A model generated the notes under the pieces. The model saw only the letters and a program-made list of their open reading frames with translations, had not been told where the DNA came from and did not search any database. This document shows positions 55,485-64,000 of a stretch of DNA of 64,000 nucleotides, piece after piece (within the stretch, counting starts at the first letter, position 1; each line of letters opens with the position of its first letter). The stretch is from Gemmatimonas sp. GTDB lineage: Bacteria; Gemmatimonadota; Gemmatimonadetes; Gemmatimonadales; Gemmatimonadaceae. The stretch spans positions 1 to 64,000 of the forward strand of contig JAJKIR010000206.1 in NCBI GenBank assembly GCA_021154325.1, given 5' to 3'. Both the position numbers and the translations under genes were made by a program.

Positions 55485-56941
55485 GTGGTGCACCGCCGAT
55501 CCCCGGCTCGCGCCGAGCTCCCGAGCTGCGCCTCGAAGGGATCGTCAAGCAGCTTGGAAGGACACGAGCGCTCAATCACGCGTCTCTCTTCGTGCGGCCG
55601 GGCAGCGTGCATGCGCTGCTCGGCGAGAACGGGGCTGGGAAGAGCACTCTCATGCGCGTCGCCTTCGGGCTGCTTCAGCCTGACGAAGGTCAGATCCTGC
55701 TCGATGGGCGCAGCACACCACTGCGATCACCGGCGGATTCCATCCGCCTCGGCATCGGGATGGTGCATCAGCACTTCACAAACGTCGCCGCAATGACCGC
55801 TGCCGAGAACATCGCGCTCGGCGGTCACGGGCTCTACTCGCCAACCGCGGCTCACGACCGGGCCCGCACCCTCGCCGACGAGGTGCAGCTCGCGATCGAT
55901 CCGAGCGCCCTCGCCGGATCACTCAGCATCGCCGCGCAGCAGAAGCTCGAGATCCTGAAGGCACTCCATCGAAACGCTGCCATTCTCATTCTCGACGAGC
56001 CGACAGCCGTGCTCGCGCCGGCCGAAGCACGAGATCTGCTCGGCTTGGTGCAACAGTTCGCGGTTCGCGGCGGCTCGGTCGTGCTCATCACGCACAAGCT
56101 CTCCGAGGCACTGGAGACCGCGGACGATGTCACAGTCCTGCGCTACGGACGAACGGTTTACCAGGGCGCAGCTGACCAGACCTCGGCGAATCAGCTCGCG
56201 GCTGCGATGCTCGGCGAAGCGCCATCGGCGTCACGACCCGTGATGAGACAGCCGAGCGGTGAGCCGATGCTCCGATTGAGTGGCGTGACAATGGTTGATT
56301 CACGTGGCGTCATACGCCTCGCGAATGCGAATCTCGAGGTGCGCGCCCATGAAATTCTCGGGGTCGCGGGGCTCGAGAACTCGGGTCACGAGGTTCTCCT
56401 GCGCGGAGTCGCCGGCCGTATCGACCCTACAAGCGGCACGATATGGCGCGGCGGCGCGACGGCACTCATTCCCGAGGATAGACAACGGGATGCGCTGGTG
56501 CTCGGCTTTTCTTTGACCGAGAATCTCGCTTTGAAGGGCGCCGGTCGCCGACGCGGCCGCATGATCTGGAAGCGGTTCCGCGACCGGGCGCTGGAGCTGG
56601 CCGCGGAGTACGATGTCCGTTCGCCGTCCGTTGACGCACCCGTCAATGAGCTCTCGGGAGGCAACCAGCAAAAGCTCGTGCTCGCTCGGGAGCTGAGCGA
56701 CGGGCCATCGATAATCGTGGCGGAGAATCCAACGCGTGGACTGGATATTCGTGCATCGGCTGCGGTGCACGAGCGCCTTCGCGAGGCTGCAGCTCGCGGT
56801 GCGGCGGCACTCGTCCACTCCAGCGATCTCGACGAGGTGCTCGCCCTCGCCACCCGAGTCGTCGCCGTGCACGAAGGTCGGCTGACCGAGGTGCCTAACG
56901 ATCGTGAGGCCGTCGGGCGAGCAATGCTCGGGCTCAACTAG
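55481..56941 (+). CDS. ABC transporter ATP-binding protein (two-domain, BMP/nucleoside type)
   Basis: LLGENGAGKSTLMRVAFGL, LSIAAQQKLEILKAL, second domain ELSGGNQQKLVLARELSDGPSIIVAENPTRGLDIRA. Confidence 0.95.
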   Translation: MSGAPPIPGSRRAPELRLEGIVKQLGRTRALNHASLFVRPGSVHALLGENGAGKSTLMRVAFGLLQPDEGQILLDGRSTPLRSPADSIRLGIGMVHQHFTNVAAMTAAENIALGGHGLYSPTAAHDRARTLADEVQLAIDPSALAGSLSIAAQQKLEILKALHRNAAILILDEPTAVLAPAEARDLLGLVQQFAVRGGSVVLITHKLSEALETADDVTVLRYGRTVYQGAADQTSANQLAAAMLGEAPSASRPVMRQPSGEPMLRLSGVTMVDSRGVIRLANANLEVRAHEILGVAGLENSGHEVLLRGVAGRIDPTSGTIWRGGATALIPEDRQRDALVLGFSLTENLALKGAGRRRGRMIWKRFRDRALELAAEYDVRSPSVDAPVNELSGGNQQKLVLARELSDGPSIIVAENPTRGLDIRASAAVHERLREAAARGAAALVHSSDLDEVLALATRVVAVHEGRLTEVPNDREAVGRAMLGLN

Positions 56942-58184
56942 CGGACGGGCGGCGGAGCCGCCGAATCGCCGCAATCCCCAGCGCAGGCCCGCTGGCCAGC
57001 ATCACAAACGCCCAGCGCCAGCCAACGATCGCCGCAACCGGCGGAACGAGCTGGATCGAGACCATCGTGAGCAGGAAGCCGAGGGACGTCTGAACCGTTA
57101 GAGCCGTCCCGACCGCATGCGGGGGCACCGCTTCTGTTACAAGAACGCTAAACTGTGCCGAATCCGCTATCACGAAGAAGCCCCAGAGGAGCGCCACGGG
57201 AAGGAGGAGCCAGAGCGATTTGCCGTACACAAAGCCGATGAGCACGGCGCAGGCGCCGCTCGCCGCCATTGCCATTGTCACCAGCCACTCGCGGCCGCGG
57301 CGATCGGCAACCAAACCTCCCCACACGCAGCCTGCACCGCCGATGGCAATCGCGCAGAACGCGACCAAGGCCGAGAGCTCGTCGCGCGTGGGGCCTGCCG
57401 GACGCCCTGCTGCCGCCGCGCTCATCGCCACGAAAGTCGGGATCCATGTCCAGGCGCTATACAGCTCGAACATGTGTCCGAGGTAGCCGCCCGTTGCCAA
57501 CCTCCAGCGCCGTTCGCGAAAGACGGTGGCGACCAAGTCCCACGAGAACGGTCGGGGCGGGAACGGAAAAGGGCCGTCCCGATAAAAGAAAAAGACCAAC
57601 AGTGCTGCGAGTGTCGCCGCGAAGGTCGCGGAGAGGATCACCGGCTGCACGCCTGCGCCCGGAATGGCGTGCACCAGATAGGGCCCCGCCTTTCCGACGG
57701 TGAGCGCACCAACCACCGTCCCGACGGCGAGGCCTCGCCGCGCGCGAAACCACGTCGAGATCATTTTCATCGCTGGCGGATAGACGCCAGCGAGCGCAAA
57801 TCCGGTGAGCAGTCGACAGACGAGGAGGCCGCGATAGCTTGTTGACTGCAGCAGGGCGGCATTGGCGAAAGCGCCGACGAGCGCCGACAGGGAGAACAGC
57901 AGCCGCGCGGGCACGATGTCAGCAAGATTCAACAGCGCCGAGAACGCCGTTCCCATGACGAACCCGAGCTGCACGATGGCGGTCAGCCAGCCTAACGAGG
58001 AGGGCGAGAGGTGCCATCGTGCCGCGAGTGGTGCCGAGACCGCGCTCGCGGCAAACCACAGTGACATCCCGAGCAGCTCCGCCCATCCCAAAAGGACGAG
58101 CATCCGCCACCGGCGCGGATCGCTGTCTTCAACGATGGACCCGGCAGCACTCGGAGCTGCGTCTATCGGAATCGAGAACGACAT
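56934..58184 (-). CDS. MFS transporter
   Basis: About 12 hydrophobic segments; GVYPPAMKMISTWFRARRGLAVG. Confidence 0.88.
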   Translation of the reverse strand: MSFSIPIDAAPSAAGSIVEDSDPRRWRMLVLLGWAELLGMSLWFAASAVSAPLAARWHLSPSSLGWLTAIVQLGFVMGTAFSALLNLADIVPARLLFSLSALVGAFANAALLQSTSYRGLLVCRLLTGFALAGVYPPAMKMISTWFRARRGLAVGTVVGALTVGKAGPYLVHAIPGAGVQPVILSATFAATLAALLVFFFYRDGPFPFPPRPFSWDLVATVFRERRWRLATGGYLGHMFELYSAWTWIPTFVAMSAAAAGRPAGPTRDELSALVAFCAIAIGGAGCVWGGLVADRRGREWLVTMAMAASGACAVLIGFVYGKSLWLLLPVALLWGFFVIADSAQFSVLVTEAVPPHAVGTALTVQTSLGFLLTMVSIQLVPPVAAIVGWRWAFVMLASGPALGIAAIRRLRRPSAS

Positions 58185-58244
58185 CGTGGCAATCCTAATG
58201 CGAAGCGGGCGTGCTCGCGATCACTGGATGACACCGGAACACTG

Positions 58245-59324
58245 GTGATCATGCGTTGGCTCGCTCCCATCCCGGCGCCGCTCCGGCGCGCGGCGTACGT
58301 CGTCGCCATTCTCAGCATCGGAGTCCCGCTGCTGCTTCGCGTATTGGGCTTCGAGGCGTTACCCGCTGCGGCCGCACTTCTGCGAGGTTCGCTGGGCTCG
58401 GGCTATGCGATCACCTCCGCAACACTCGTCCGCGCGACGCCCCTCATCCTCACAGGTCTCTCGGTCGCAATTGCTTTTCGCGCGGGAGTCTTCAACATCG
58501 GCGCCGAGGGTCAACTGCTCACAGGTGCAGCCGCCGCTGTGGCGGTATCGCTACTGCCTGGCCTCTCGCACAGCCATTGGAATCCGGTGATCGCGCTCGC
58601 AGTCGGAGCGAGCGCCGGAGGGCTTTGGGCGGGGATCGCGGCGTTTCTCCGGGTCAGATTTCACGTGCTGGAAGTGATCAGCACGATACTGCTGAACTTC
58701 GTGGCTCTGTATCTCGTCGGCTATGTGGTGCGGGGTCCATTGCAGGAACCGCTGCACATCTATCCTCAGTCGAGCACCATCGAGGCGGCGGCGCGGCTCC
58801 CGAGGATACTTCCAGGATCGCGGTTGCACGCGGGATTTCTCGTCGCCATCGTCGTCGCCATGGCGGCATGGTGGACTGTTCGCTTTACCGCTGCCGGTTT
58901 TCGACTTCGCGCGAGCGGCGCCAATCCGGAGGCGGCGCGAATCGCCGGTGAAATCGACGTGGCGCGGGCAGGTGCCAGCGCTTTCGTCGTCAGCGGAGCG
59001 ATTGCCGGCCTCGCGGGTGCCATCGAGGTCACCGGAGTGACGTTTGCGCTGTACGAGAATATTTCTCCAGGCTACGGCTACACGGGCATCGCCGTCGCGC
59101 TCCTCGCGCGGCTGGACGCAGCCGGGGTCGTCGCAAGCGGTCTGCTCTTCGGCGCGCTGGAGGCGGGCGCCTCGGCCATGCAGCGCGATGCGGGCGTGCC
59201 GTCGGTCGTGGTGTCGATGATCGAGGCTGTCATCATTCTGGGGCTGATCGTTGCGTGGCCCCTTCAGGGCAGCGCAGGTCGTCCTCTTCCAGCGGCTGAG
59301 CCAACCCACAGTGGCCAGCAATGA
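58245..59324 (+). CDS. ABC transporter permease (BMP/nucleoside type)
   Basis: ATPLILTGLSVAIAFRAGVFNIGAEGQLLTGAAAAVA; start may be ATG 58251. Confidence 0.92.
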   Translation: MIMRWLAPIPAPLRRAAYVVAILSIGVPLLLRVLGFEALPAAAALLRGSLGSGYAITSATLVRATPLILTGLSVAIAFRAGVFNIGAEGQLLTGAAAAVAVSLLPGLSHSHWNPVIALAVGASAGGLWAGIAAFLRVRFHVLEVISTILLNFVALYLVGYVVRGPLQEPLHIYPQSSTIEAAARLPRILPGSRLHAGFLVAIVVAMAAWWTVRFTAAGFRLRASGANPEAARIAGEIDVARAGASAFVVSGAIAGLAGAIEVTGVTFALYENISPGYGYTGIAVALLARLDAAGVVASGLLFGALEAGASAMQRDAGVPSVVVSMIEAVIILGLIVAWPLQGSAGRPLPAAEPTHSGQQ

Positions 59325-60253
59325 CTGACCAGATCGCAAACGGCACGGTCGCAACTGCGTTTGCTGAGGCGACCGTCCGTACAGCGACACCTCTTATTCT
59401 CGCGTCCACGGGCGAGCTGCTCATCGAGCGCGCGGGACTCATCAATATCGGACTCGAAGGCGTCATCCTGAGCGGCGCATTCGGCGCTCTCGTCGGCGCT
59501 ACGCACTGGGGTGGCGGCTCCGCGCTCGGTCTCGCCGTATCGGGGGGCGCCGGAATGCTCATCGCCCTCCTCTTTGCCGCGGCGACGTTAGGCATGGGTT
59601 CGGATCAGATCATCACCGGGACGGCCATCACCCTCCTCGCGCTTGGTGGGACGGGCACGCTCTATCGAACGCTCTACGGCGCAACGGGGTCGAGCCTCGC
59701 CATCGACACAGCCGGTCGCCTCACGATCCCTATTCTTTCGCGTCTTCCGGTCGTCGGGGTGGCGTTCTTCGCACAGCCGCTGATCACTTACCTCGCGTTC
59801 TTGCTGATTCCGGCGACCTGGTGGTTCCTCGAGTACACACACGCGGGACTCGCGCTACGCGCCATTGGCGAGAACCCAACCGCGGCGCTCACGGCCGGCG
59901 TTCCAGTGCTGCGCATCCGGCTGGTGGCCACGCTCGTTGCTGGCGCGTTAGGCGGAGTGGCCGGCGGTGTTCTCGTGTTGTCGCAGGCCGGTACGTTCGT
60001 CGAGGGTATGTCGGCCGGCCGCGGCTTCATCGCGATCGCTATCGTCGTGCTCGGACGCTGGCACCCACTGGGCGTCGGTCTGGCGGCGTTTCTCTTCGCG
60101 GCGACGACTTCGCTGCAGTACGTCGCCCAGGCACTAGGACTCGCCGTCCCCTATCAGTTGATTCTCGCGCTTCCATACCTGTTGACGCTCGCGGCGCTCG
60201 CGGGGCTTGGCGGACGCGCGACTCCGCCCGCAACCCTCGCTCGGGTGGAGTAG
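59321..60253 (+). CDS. ABC transporter permease (BMP/nucleoside type)
   Basis: ATPLILASTGELLIERAGLINIGLEGVILSGAFGAL; 4-nt overlap with preceding permease. Confidence 0.92.
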   Translation: MTDQIANGTVATAFAEATVRTATPLILASTGELLIERAGLINIGLEGVILSGAFGALVGATHWGGGSALGLAVSGGAGMLIALLFAAATLGMGSDQIITGTAITLLALGGTGTLYRTLYGATGSSLAIDTAGRLTIPILSRLPVVGVAFFAQPLITYLAFLLIPATWWFLEYTHAGLALRAIGENPTAALTAGVPVLRIRLVATLVAGALGGVAGGVLVLSQAGTFVEGMSAGRGFIAIAIVVLGRWHPLGVGLAAFLFAATTSLQYVAQALGLAVPYQLILALPYLLTLAALAGLGGRATPPATLARVE

Positions 60254-60261
60254 CGCGATCG

Positions 60262-61281
60262 CTACTTACAGTGACCGCGGGGGCTGTGCCATTTCTCACG
60301 CCAGCGTCCAGACGGATCGCGTTGCACCAGCGCGTACGACATCCCATCACCATAGTCGCGGCCCAGCACGAGCATCGGCTGCGCATCCGGCGTCGGTCGA
60401 GCGAGCGCGAGCACCTCGCGGCTCTCGACCGTCTCCTCCGCCCCCTGCGACCGATCGTAGTATGCCAACGTGAAGCGCTCCTCCCGTCGACTGCTGTCGC
60501 GCTCGGCGATGATGAGCGTTCGCTCCTCGAAGGGCCGCGCTTCCTGATTGATGTGCCTAACGAGATTTGTGACAATCCCCTCGGCGCCTGGCCCGGCATG
60601 AAATCGCCACAGCGAGGTCACCGTAAACGGGAGCCCGGTGAATCGATCGCCCGCGCTCGTCGGCAACGCCGAGGCGAGCCGAGTGACCTCGGCCGCCAGG
60701 CGCGCAGAGTCGACGCGACTCATGCTCTCGATCGAATCCATGCGAACGGGTTGAACGGCCGCGCCGACGAAGCCGACGCTCCAGGGGGCGAGCGTTGTCC
60801 CATTGCGAGCGCTCTGAATCGCCCACGCGGGCCAACCAGTGCACTCTGAATCGTCCTCACCCTTCGGCGAACGGACTTCCTGGAGAATTCCGAGTTGTAC
60901 CGAGTCGCTCCGACCGACCAGGGTGGCGGGCGTGGAGCGAATCGCGATGGCCTCTCGTTGGGTGATCGTGTCCGCGCCCGCGCGCGCTGAGTCACCGAGA
61001 ACTATTGTCGCGAGATCCGGCGTTGCACCGGCAACGAGGAGGACAGGACCCAGGTGAGCATCCCACGTAGTCGCCGCTTGCGGTGAGGCGGACCCGATCG
61101 CTGCGGGACGGAGAGGAACAGCCGAATCGATCGGCGGCGCGGCGCGAGGCCGCTCGCATGCGGCCATTGCGAGACCGAGAGCGGCGAGCCACGCGCTCAC
61201 GAGTCGACCTGCGCGAGCGTGCGCGCCAGGGCGTGTTACGATCCCACGAGGCAGCATGTCGATGCGGCGGAAGAGAGGCAT
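60262..61281 (-). CDS. Hypothetical lipoprotein
   Basis: Lipobox LGLAMAACERP; start uncertain. Confidence 0.7.
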   Translation of the reverse strand: MPLFRRIDMLPRGIVTRPGAHARAGRLVSAWLAALGLAMAACERPRAAPPIDSAVPLRPAAIGSASPQAATTWDAHLGPVLLVAGATPDLATIVLGDSARAGADTITQREAIAIRSTPATLVGRSDSVQLGILQEVRSPKGEDDSECTGWPAWAIQSARNGTTLAPWSVGFVGAAVQPVRMDSIESMSRVDSARLAAEVTRLASALPTSAGDRFTGLPFTVTSLWRFHAGPGAEGIVTNLVRHINQEARPFEERTLIIAERDSSRREERFTLAYYDRSQGAEETVESREVLALARPTPDAQPMLVLGRDYGDGMSYALVQRDPSGRWREKWHSPRGHCK

Positions 61282-61415
61282 CGGTCGTAATTTGGACCCG
61301 CCGATGAACCCGTCAATGAGACGTGGTGCATGTGCGCTACGTCACGCGACGTATCCCTCGATATAACCGGGTTGGAGAGGTTCCGAAATTGTCACCAATG
61401 AGGGAGTAACGCCCA

Positions 61416-62864
61416 GTGGCGCACCCACAGCATGCAGTTCCTGCTCTCGAACCCGGCGGCGAGATACGACCCGTCGTTCGCGCACCGGCCAGCGAGCGTT
61501 GGGGTTGGGCTCTTTACGACTTCTCGAATACGATCTTCTCGATGAACGTCGCCACACTGTACTTCGCGGTGTGGATAGTGAGCGATTTGGGATCGACGGA
61601 TCTCGTTTACGCCATGGCCAATGCCGCGGCGTCCGTGCTGATGGTCGTTGCGATTCCCGTGCTCGGTGCAATCTCGGATGCACGGCGCCGTCGAAAGCCA
61701 TGGGTGGTGTGGTTCACGATCGCATCATGCTTGGCCTGTGCGGCGATCGGCATCGTGGGACAAACCACGATCCCCCTCGTTGGCGAAGGAATCGGCCGTC
61801 CCGCCTCCGTGCCACCGGGATGGCATGTCAGTGTGATGACGCTTCTTCCCGTCCTCATCGCATTTGCCATTGCGAACTTCGCCTATCAGGCAGCGCAGCC
61901 TTTTTACAACGCAATGCTCCCTGAGCTGGTGCCCGTCGAAGAGCAGGGGAGACTCTCCGGCCTCGGTGTGGCCGTGGGATACGTCGGCTCAATCTTCGGC
62001 GTTCTGCTGGTACAACCCTTTTTCGCCGGCGGTTGGCCCCCGTTGATTCCCAAGTTCACCGACGGCGTGAACAACACGCTCCATACGCTGGTGCCGTTTA
62101 CCGCCGTCGGTGGACGCGTTGCCACCTTCGTCCCGACTGGGCTGCTGTTTCTAATCTTCTCGTTGCCGCTGTTTCTATTCTGCCGCGATCACAACCCGGC
62201 GCCTGCTGGCACGCGCGTGAATTGGCGGAAGGCATTCCGCGACGTGAAGGAGACAATCACCCAGGCACGGCGGCATCCCGGCGCGCTTCGATTCATCATT
62301 ACGTCACTCGTCTATCAGGACGCGATCGGGACGATCGTCAGCTTCATGACACTTTATGCTGTGCGCGCGATCGGCTTTCGACGGGGAACAGAGGTCACTC
62401 TGTTCGTGGTGTTGACGATCCCCGCGATCTTCGGCAGCTACGTCTACGGACATATGGTCGACCGGATCGGGGCCAAGCGGTCACTGTCGATCACGCTCTG
62501 GATCTGGTTCGCATTGCTCGTTGCCATGATGTTGGTCAACTCGCAGTCGGCCTTTTGGCTCGTCGGATTGGCGATTGGCTTGAACTTCGGCGGCGTGAAT
62601 GCAATCGAGCGGCCGCTACTGCTCTCGCTCATCCCCGACGTCGAAGCCGGGCGGTATTTCAGTCTGATGCTGCTCTCCGCTCGCGTCGCGGCGATCATTG
62701 GGCCGCTGCTCTGGGGCCTAACGACGCTCGCGCTCGAAGGGACCTTCGGGACAAGCCTGGCCTACCGCGCCGCGGTCTTCGTCGTTGCGCTCATGTTCTT
62801 GATCGCCCTCTGGATCTTGAAGGGCGTTCCCGATCGTCGGCCTCAGGGACTCAGAGCCGCCTGA
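61416..62864 (+). CDS. UMF1/Atg22-like MFS transporter
   Basis: WGWALYDFSNTIFSMNVATLYFAVW, VLGAISDARRRRKPW, multiple TMs. Confidence 0.88.
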   Translation: MAHPQHAVPALEPGGEIRPVVRAPASERWGWALYDFSNTIFSMNVATLYFAVWIVSDLGSTDLVYAMANAAASVLMVVAIPVLGAISDARRRRKPWVVWFTIASCLACAAIGIVGQTTIPLVGEGIGRPASVPPGWHVSVMTLLPVLIAFAIANFAYQAAQPFYNAMLPELVPVEEQGRLSGLGVAVGYVGSIFGVLLVQPFFAGGWPPLIPKFTDGVNNTLHTLVPFTAVGGRVATFVPTGLLFLIFSLPLFLFCRDHNPAPAGTRVNWRKAFRDVKETITQARRHPGALRFIITSLVYQDAIGTIVSFMTLYAVRAIGFRRGTEVTLFVVLTIPAIFGSYVYGHMVDRIGAKRSLSITLWIWFALLVAMMLVNSQSAFWLVGLAIGLNFGGVNAIERPLLLSLIPDVEAGRYFSLMLLSARVAAIIGPLLWGLTTLALEGTFGTSLAYRAAVFVVALMFLIALWILKGVPDRRPQGLRAA

Positions 62865-64000
62865 TGCTGTACGCGCTCCTGAGAAGCATCGCCGGCATCG
62901 CATTGCGATGGTTCTACCGCCGCATCGACGTCATTGGGCTCGAGCGCTTGCCACGGAACGCGCCACTCCTGCTGGTCTGCAACCATCCCAATGCGCTGGT
63001 CGATGCGATGCTCGTCGCGTGGGCGGTGCCGCGTCGCGTGGTGCTCACCGCGAAGGCAACGTTATTCGGGCATCGGGCGCTCGCGACTCTGCTTACCTGG
63101 ATTGGCGTCGTGCCACTGGTCCGCCGGAGTGACATCGAGAGCGGGCAGGTTCGAGGGGGACGAGATCCGCAGCGAAACGCGCGCGCATTCGGCGCGTTGC
63201 GCGCCGTGCTTCGCCGCGGCGGAGCCGTGGTCATCTTTCCCGAAGGAATCTCGCACGACCATCCGTCCCTGGCGCCGCTGAAGACCGGCGCGGCTCGCGT
63301 CGCGCTCGAGGCACGTGACGAAGCGCAGGTCGGCAATCTCCATATCGTGCCCATCGGCCTGACCTTCGAGCACAAGGAAACACCCCGGACACGCGTCCTC
63401 GTGCAGATCGGCGAGCCGATCGCTCTCGATCATTGGCGCGCCGACGGTGAAACCGCCGTCGCCCGTCTCACCGAAGAGATCGATTCACGACTGCGAAGAG
63501 TCACTCTCAATTACGAAACGGTCGATGATGCCGGTCGTGCACGGGCGCTCTCGTCACACCTTGCGGCGCTGTGGCGCGAGGAGCTCGAATCCGTCGGCCG
63601 GCCGCGGTCCCTGCGTGTAGACGTCTCACTCGCCGCGCGAATCGAGGAGGCAAGAGTCGCCCTCTCGAGGAATGCCGATGACACCCTCCGCGCCCGCGCC
63701 GACTCGCTCGTGCGCGCCATCGCGGAGCTCGAGGACGTACTGCGCCGACATGGCGTGGCACTCGAAGATGTGAGCGTTTCCTCCGAAGGACGTCACGCAC
63801 TGCCGTTCGTCCTTCGCGAAGCCTGGATCATTGTTCTCGGCGGGCCGATCGCCGTTTGGGGGATGATCAACCACTGGATTCCCTTCAACGCGGCGCGCAT
63901 GATCGCTCGGCGCTCGGTCGAGAGCGCGGCGGATCCCGCTATGCGCACGATCGTAGCTGGTGCCGGGCTCGTTCTTGGCTTCTACGCCGTACAAGGTGTC
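62864..64000 (+). CDS. Lysophospholipid (1-acyl-sn-glycerol-3-phosphate) acyltransferase-like protein, 3' truncated by window end
   Basis: My translation from ATG 62864: MLYALLRSIAGIALRWFYRRIDVIGLERLPRNAPLLLVCNHPNALVDAMLVAW...VVIFPEGISHDHPSLAPLKTGAARVAL; absent from ORF track because it runs off the end. Confidence 0.88.
   Translation, partial: MLYALLRSIAGIALRWFYRRIDVIGLERLPRNAPLLLVCNHPNALVDAMLVAWAVPRRVVLTAKATLFGHRALATLLTWIGVVPLVRRSDIESGQVRGGRDPQRNARAFGALRAVLRRGGAVVIFPEGISHDHPSLAPLKTGAARVALEARDEAQVGNLHIVPIGLTFEHKETPRTRVLVQIGEPIALDHWRADGETAVARLTEEIDSRLRRVTLNYETVDDAGRARALSSHLAALWREELESVGRPRSLRVDVSLAARIEEARVALSRNADDTLRARADSLVRAIAELEDVLRRHGVALEDVSVSSEGRHALPFVLREAWIIVLGGPIAVWGMINHWIPFNAARMIARRSVESAADPAMRTIVAGAGLVLGFYAVQGV

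Overview
High-GC bacterial chromosome segment. Gene content and style suggest Gemmatimonadota; this is inference, as there is no rRNA or other phylogenetic marker I can test. It is densely coding, with about 58 credible CDSs and no rRNA, tRNA, CRISPR array, transposase or prophage that I could see. Main blocks: an S41 peptidase end; ligD; two cold-shock genes; a membrane-anchored [FeFe]-hydrogenase-like protein divergent from a Crp/Fnr regulator; an arginine cluster (GNAT-argD-argB-argC divergent from argR-argG-argH); ispG; a hisA-like/hisN-like pair; an M16 peptidase pair; murB; ABC-F; an oriC-proximal-type block (mnmG...parA-parB) with two parS-like sites; and a BMP-family ABC transporter locus. 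The most unusual signal is a non-palindromic octamer, GCCTAACG/CGTTAGGC. I found 32 exact copies by eye on both strands, in several reading frames. It repeatedly imposes rare TTA/CTA/AGG codons and even supplies stop codons. This looks like a selected or drift-amplified genomic motif (DNA-uptake-sequence-like, HIP1-like or methylation-linked) that gene annotation does not explain.
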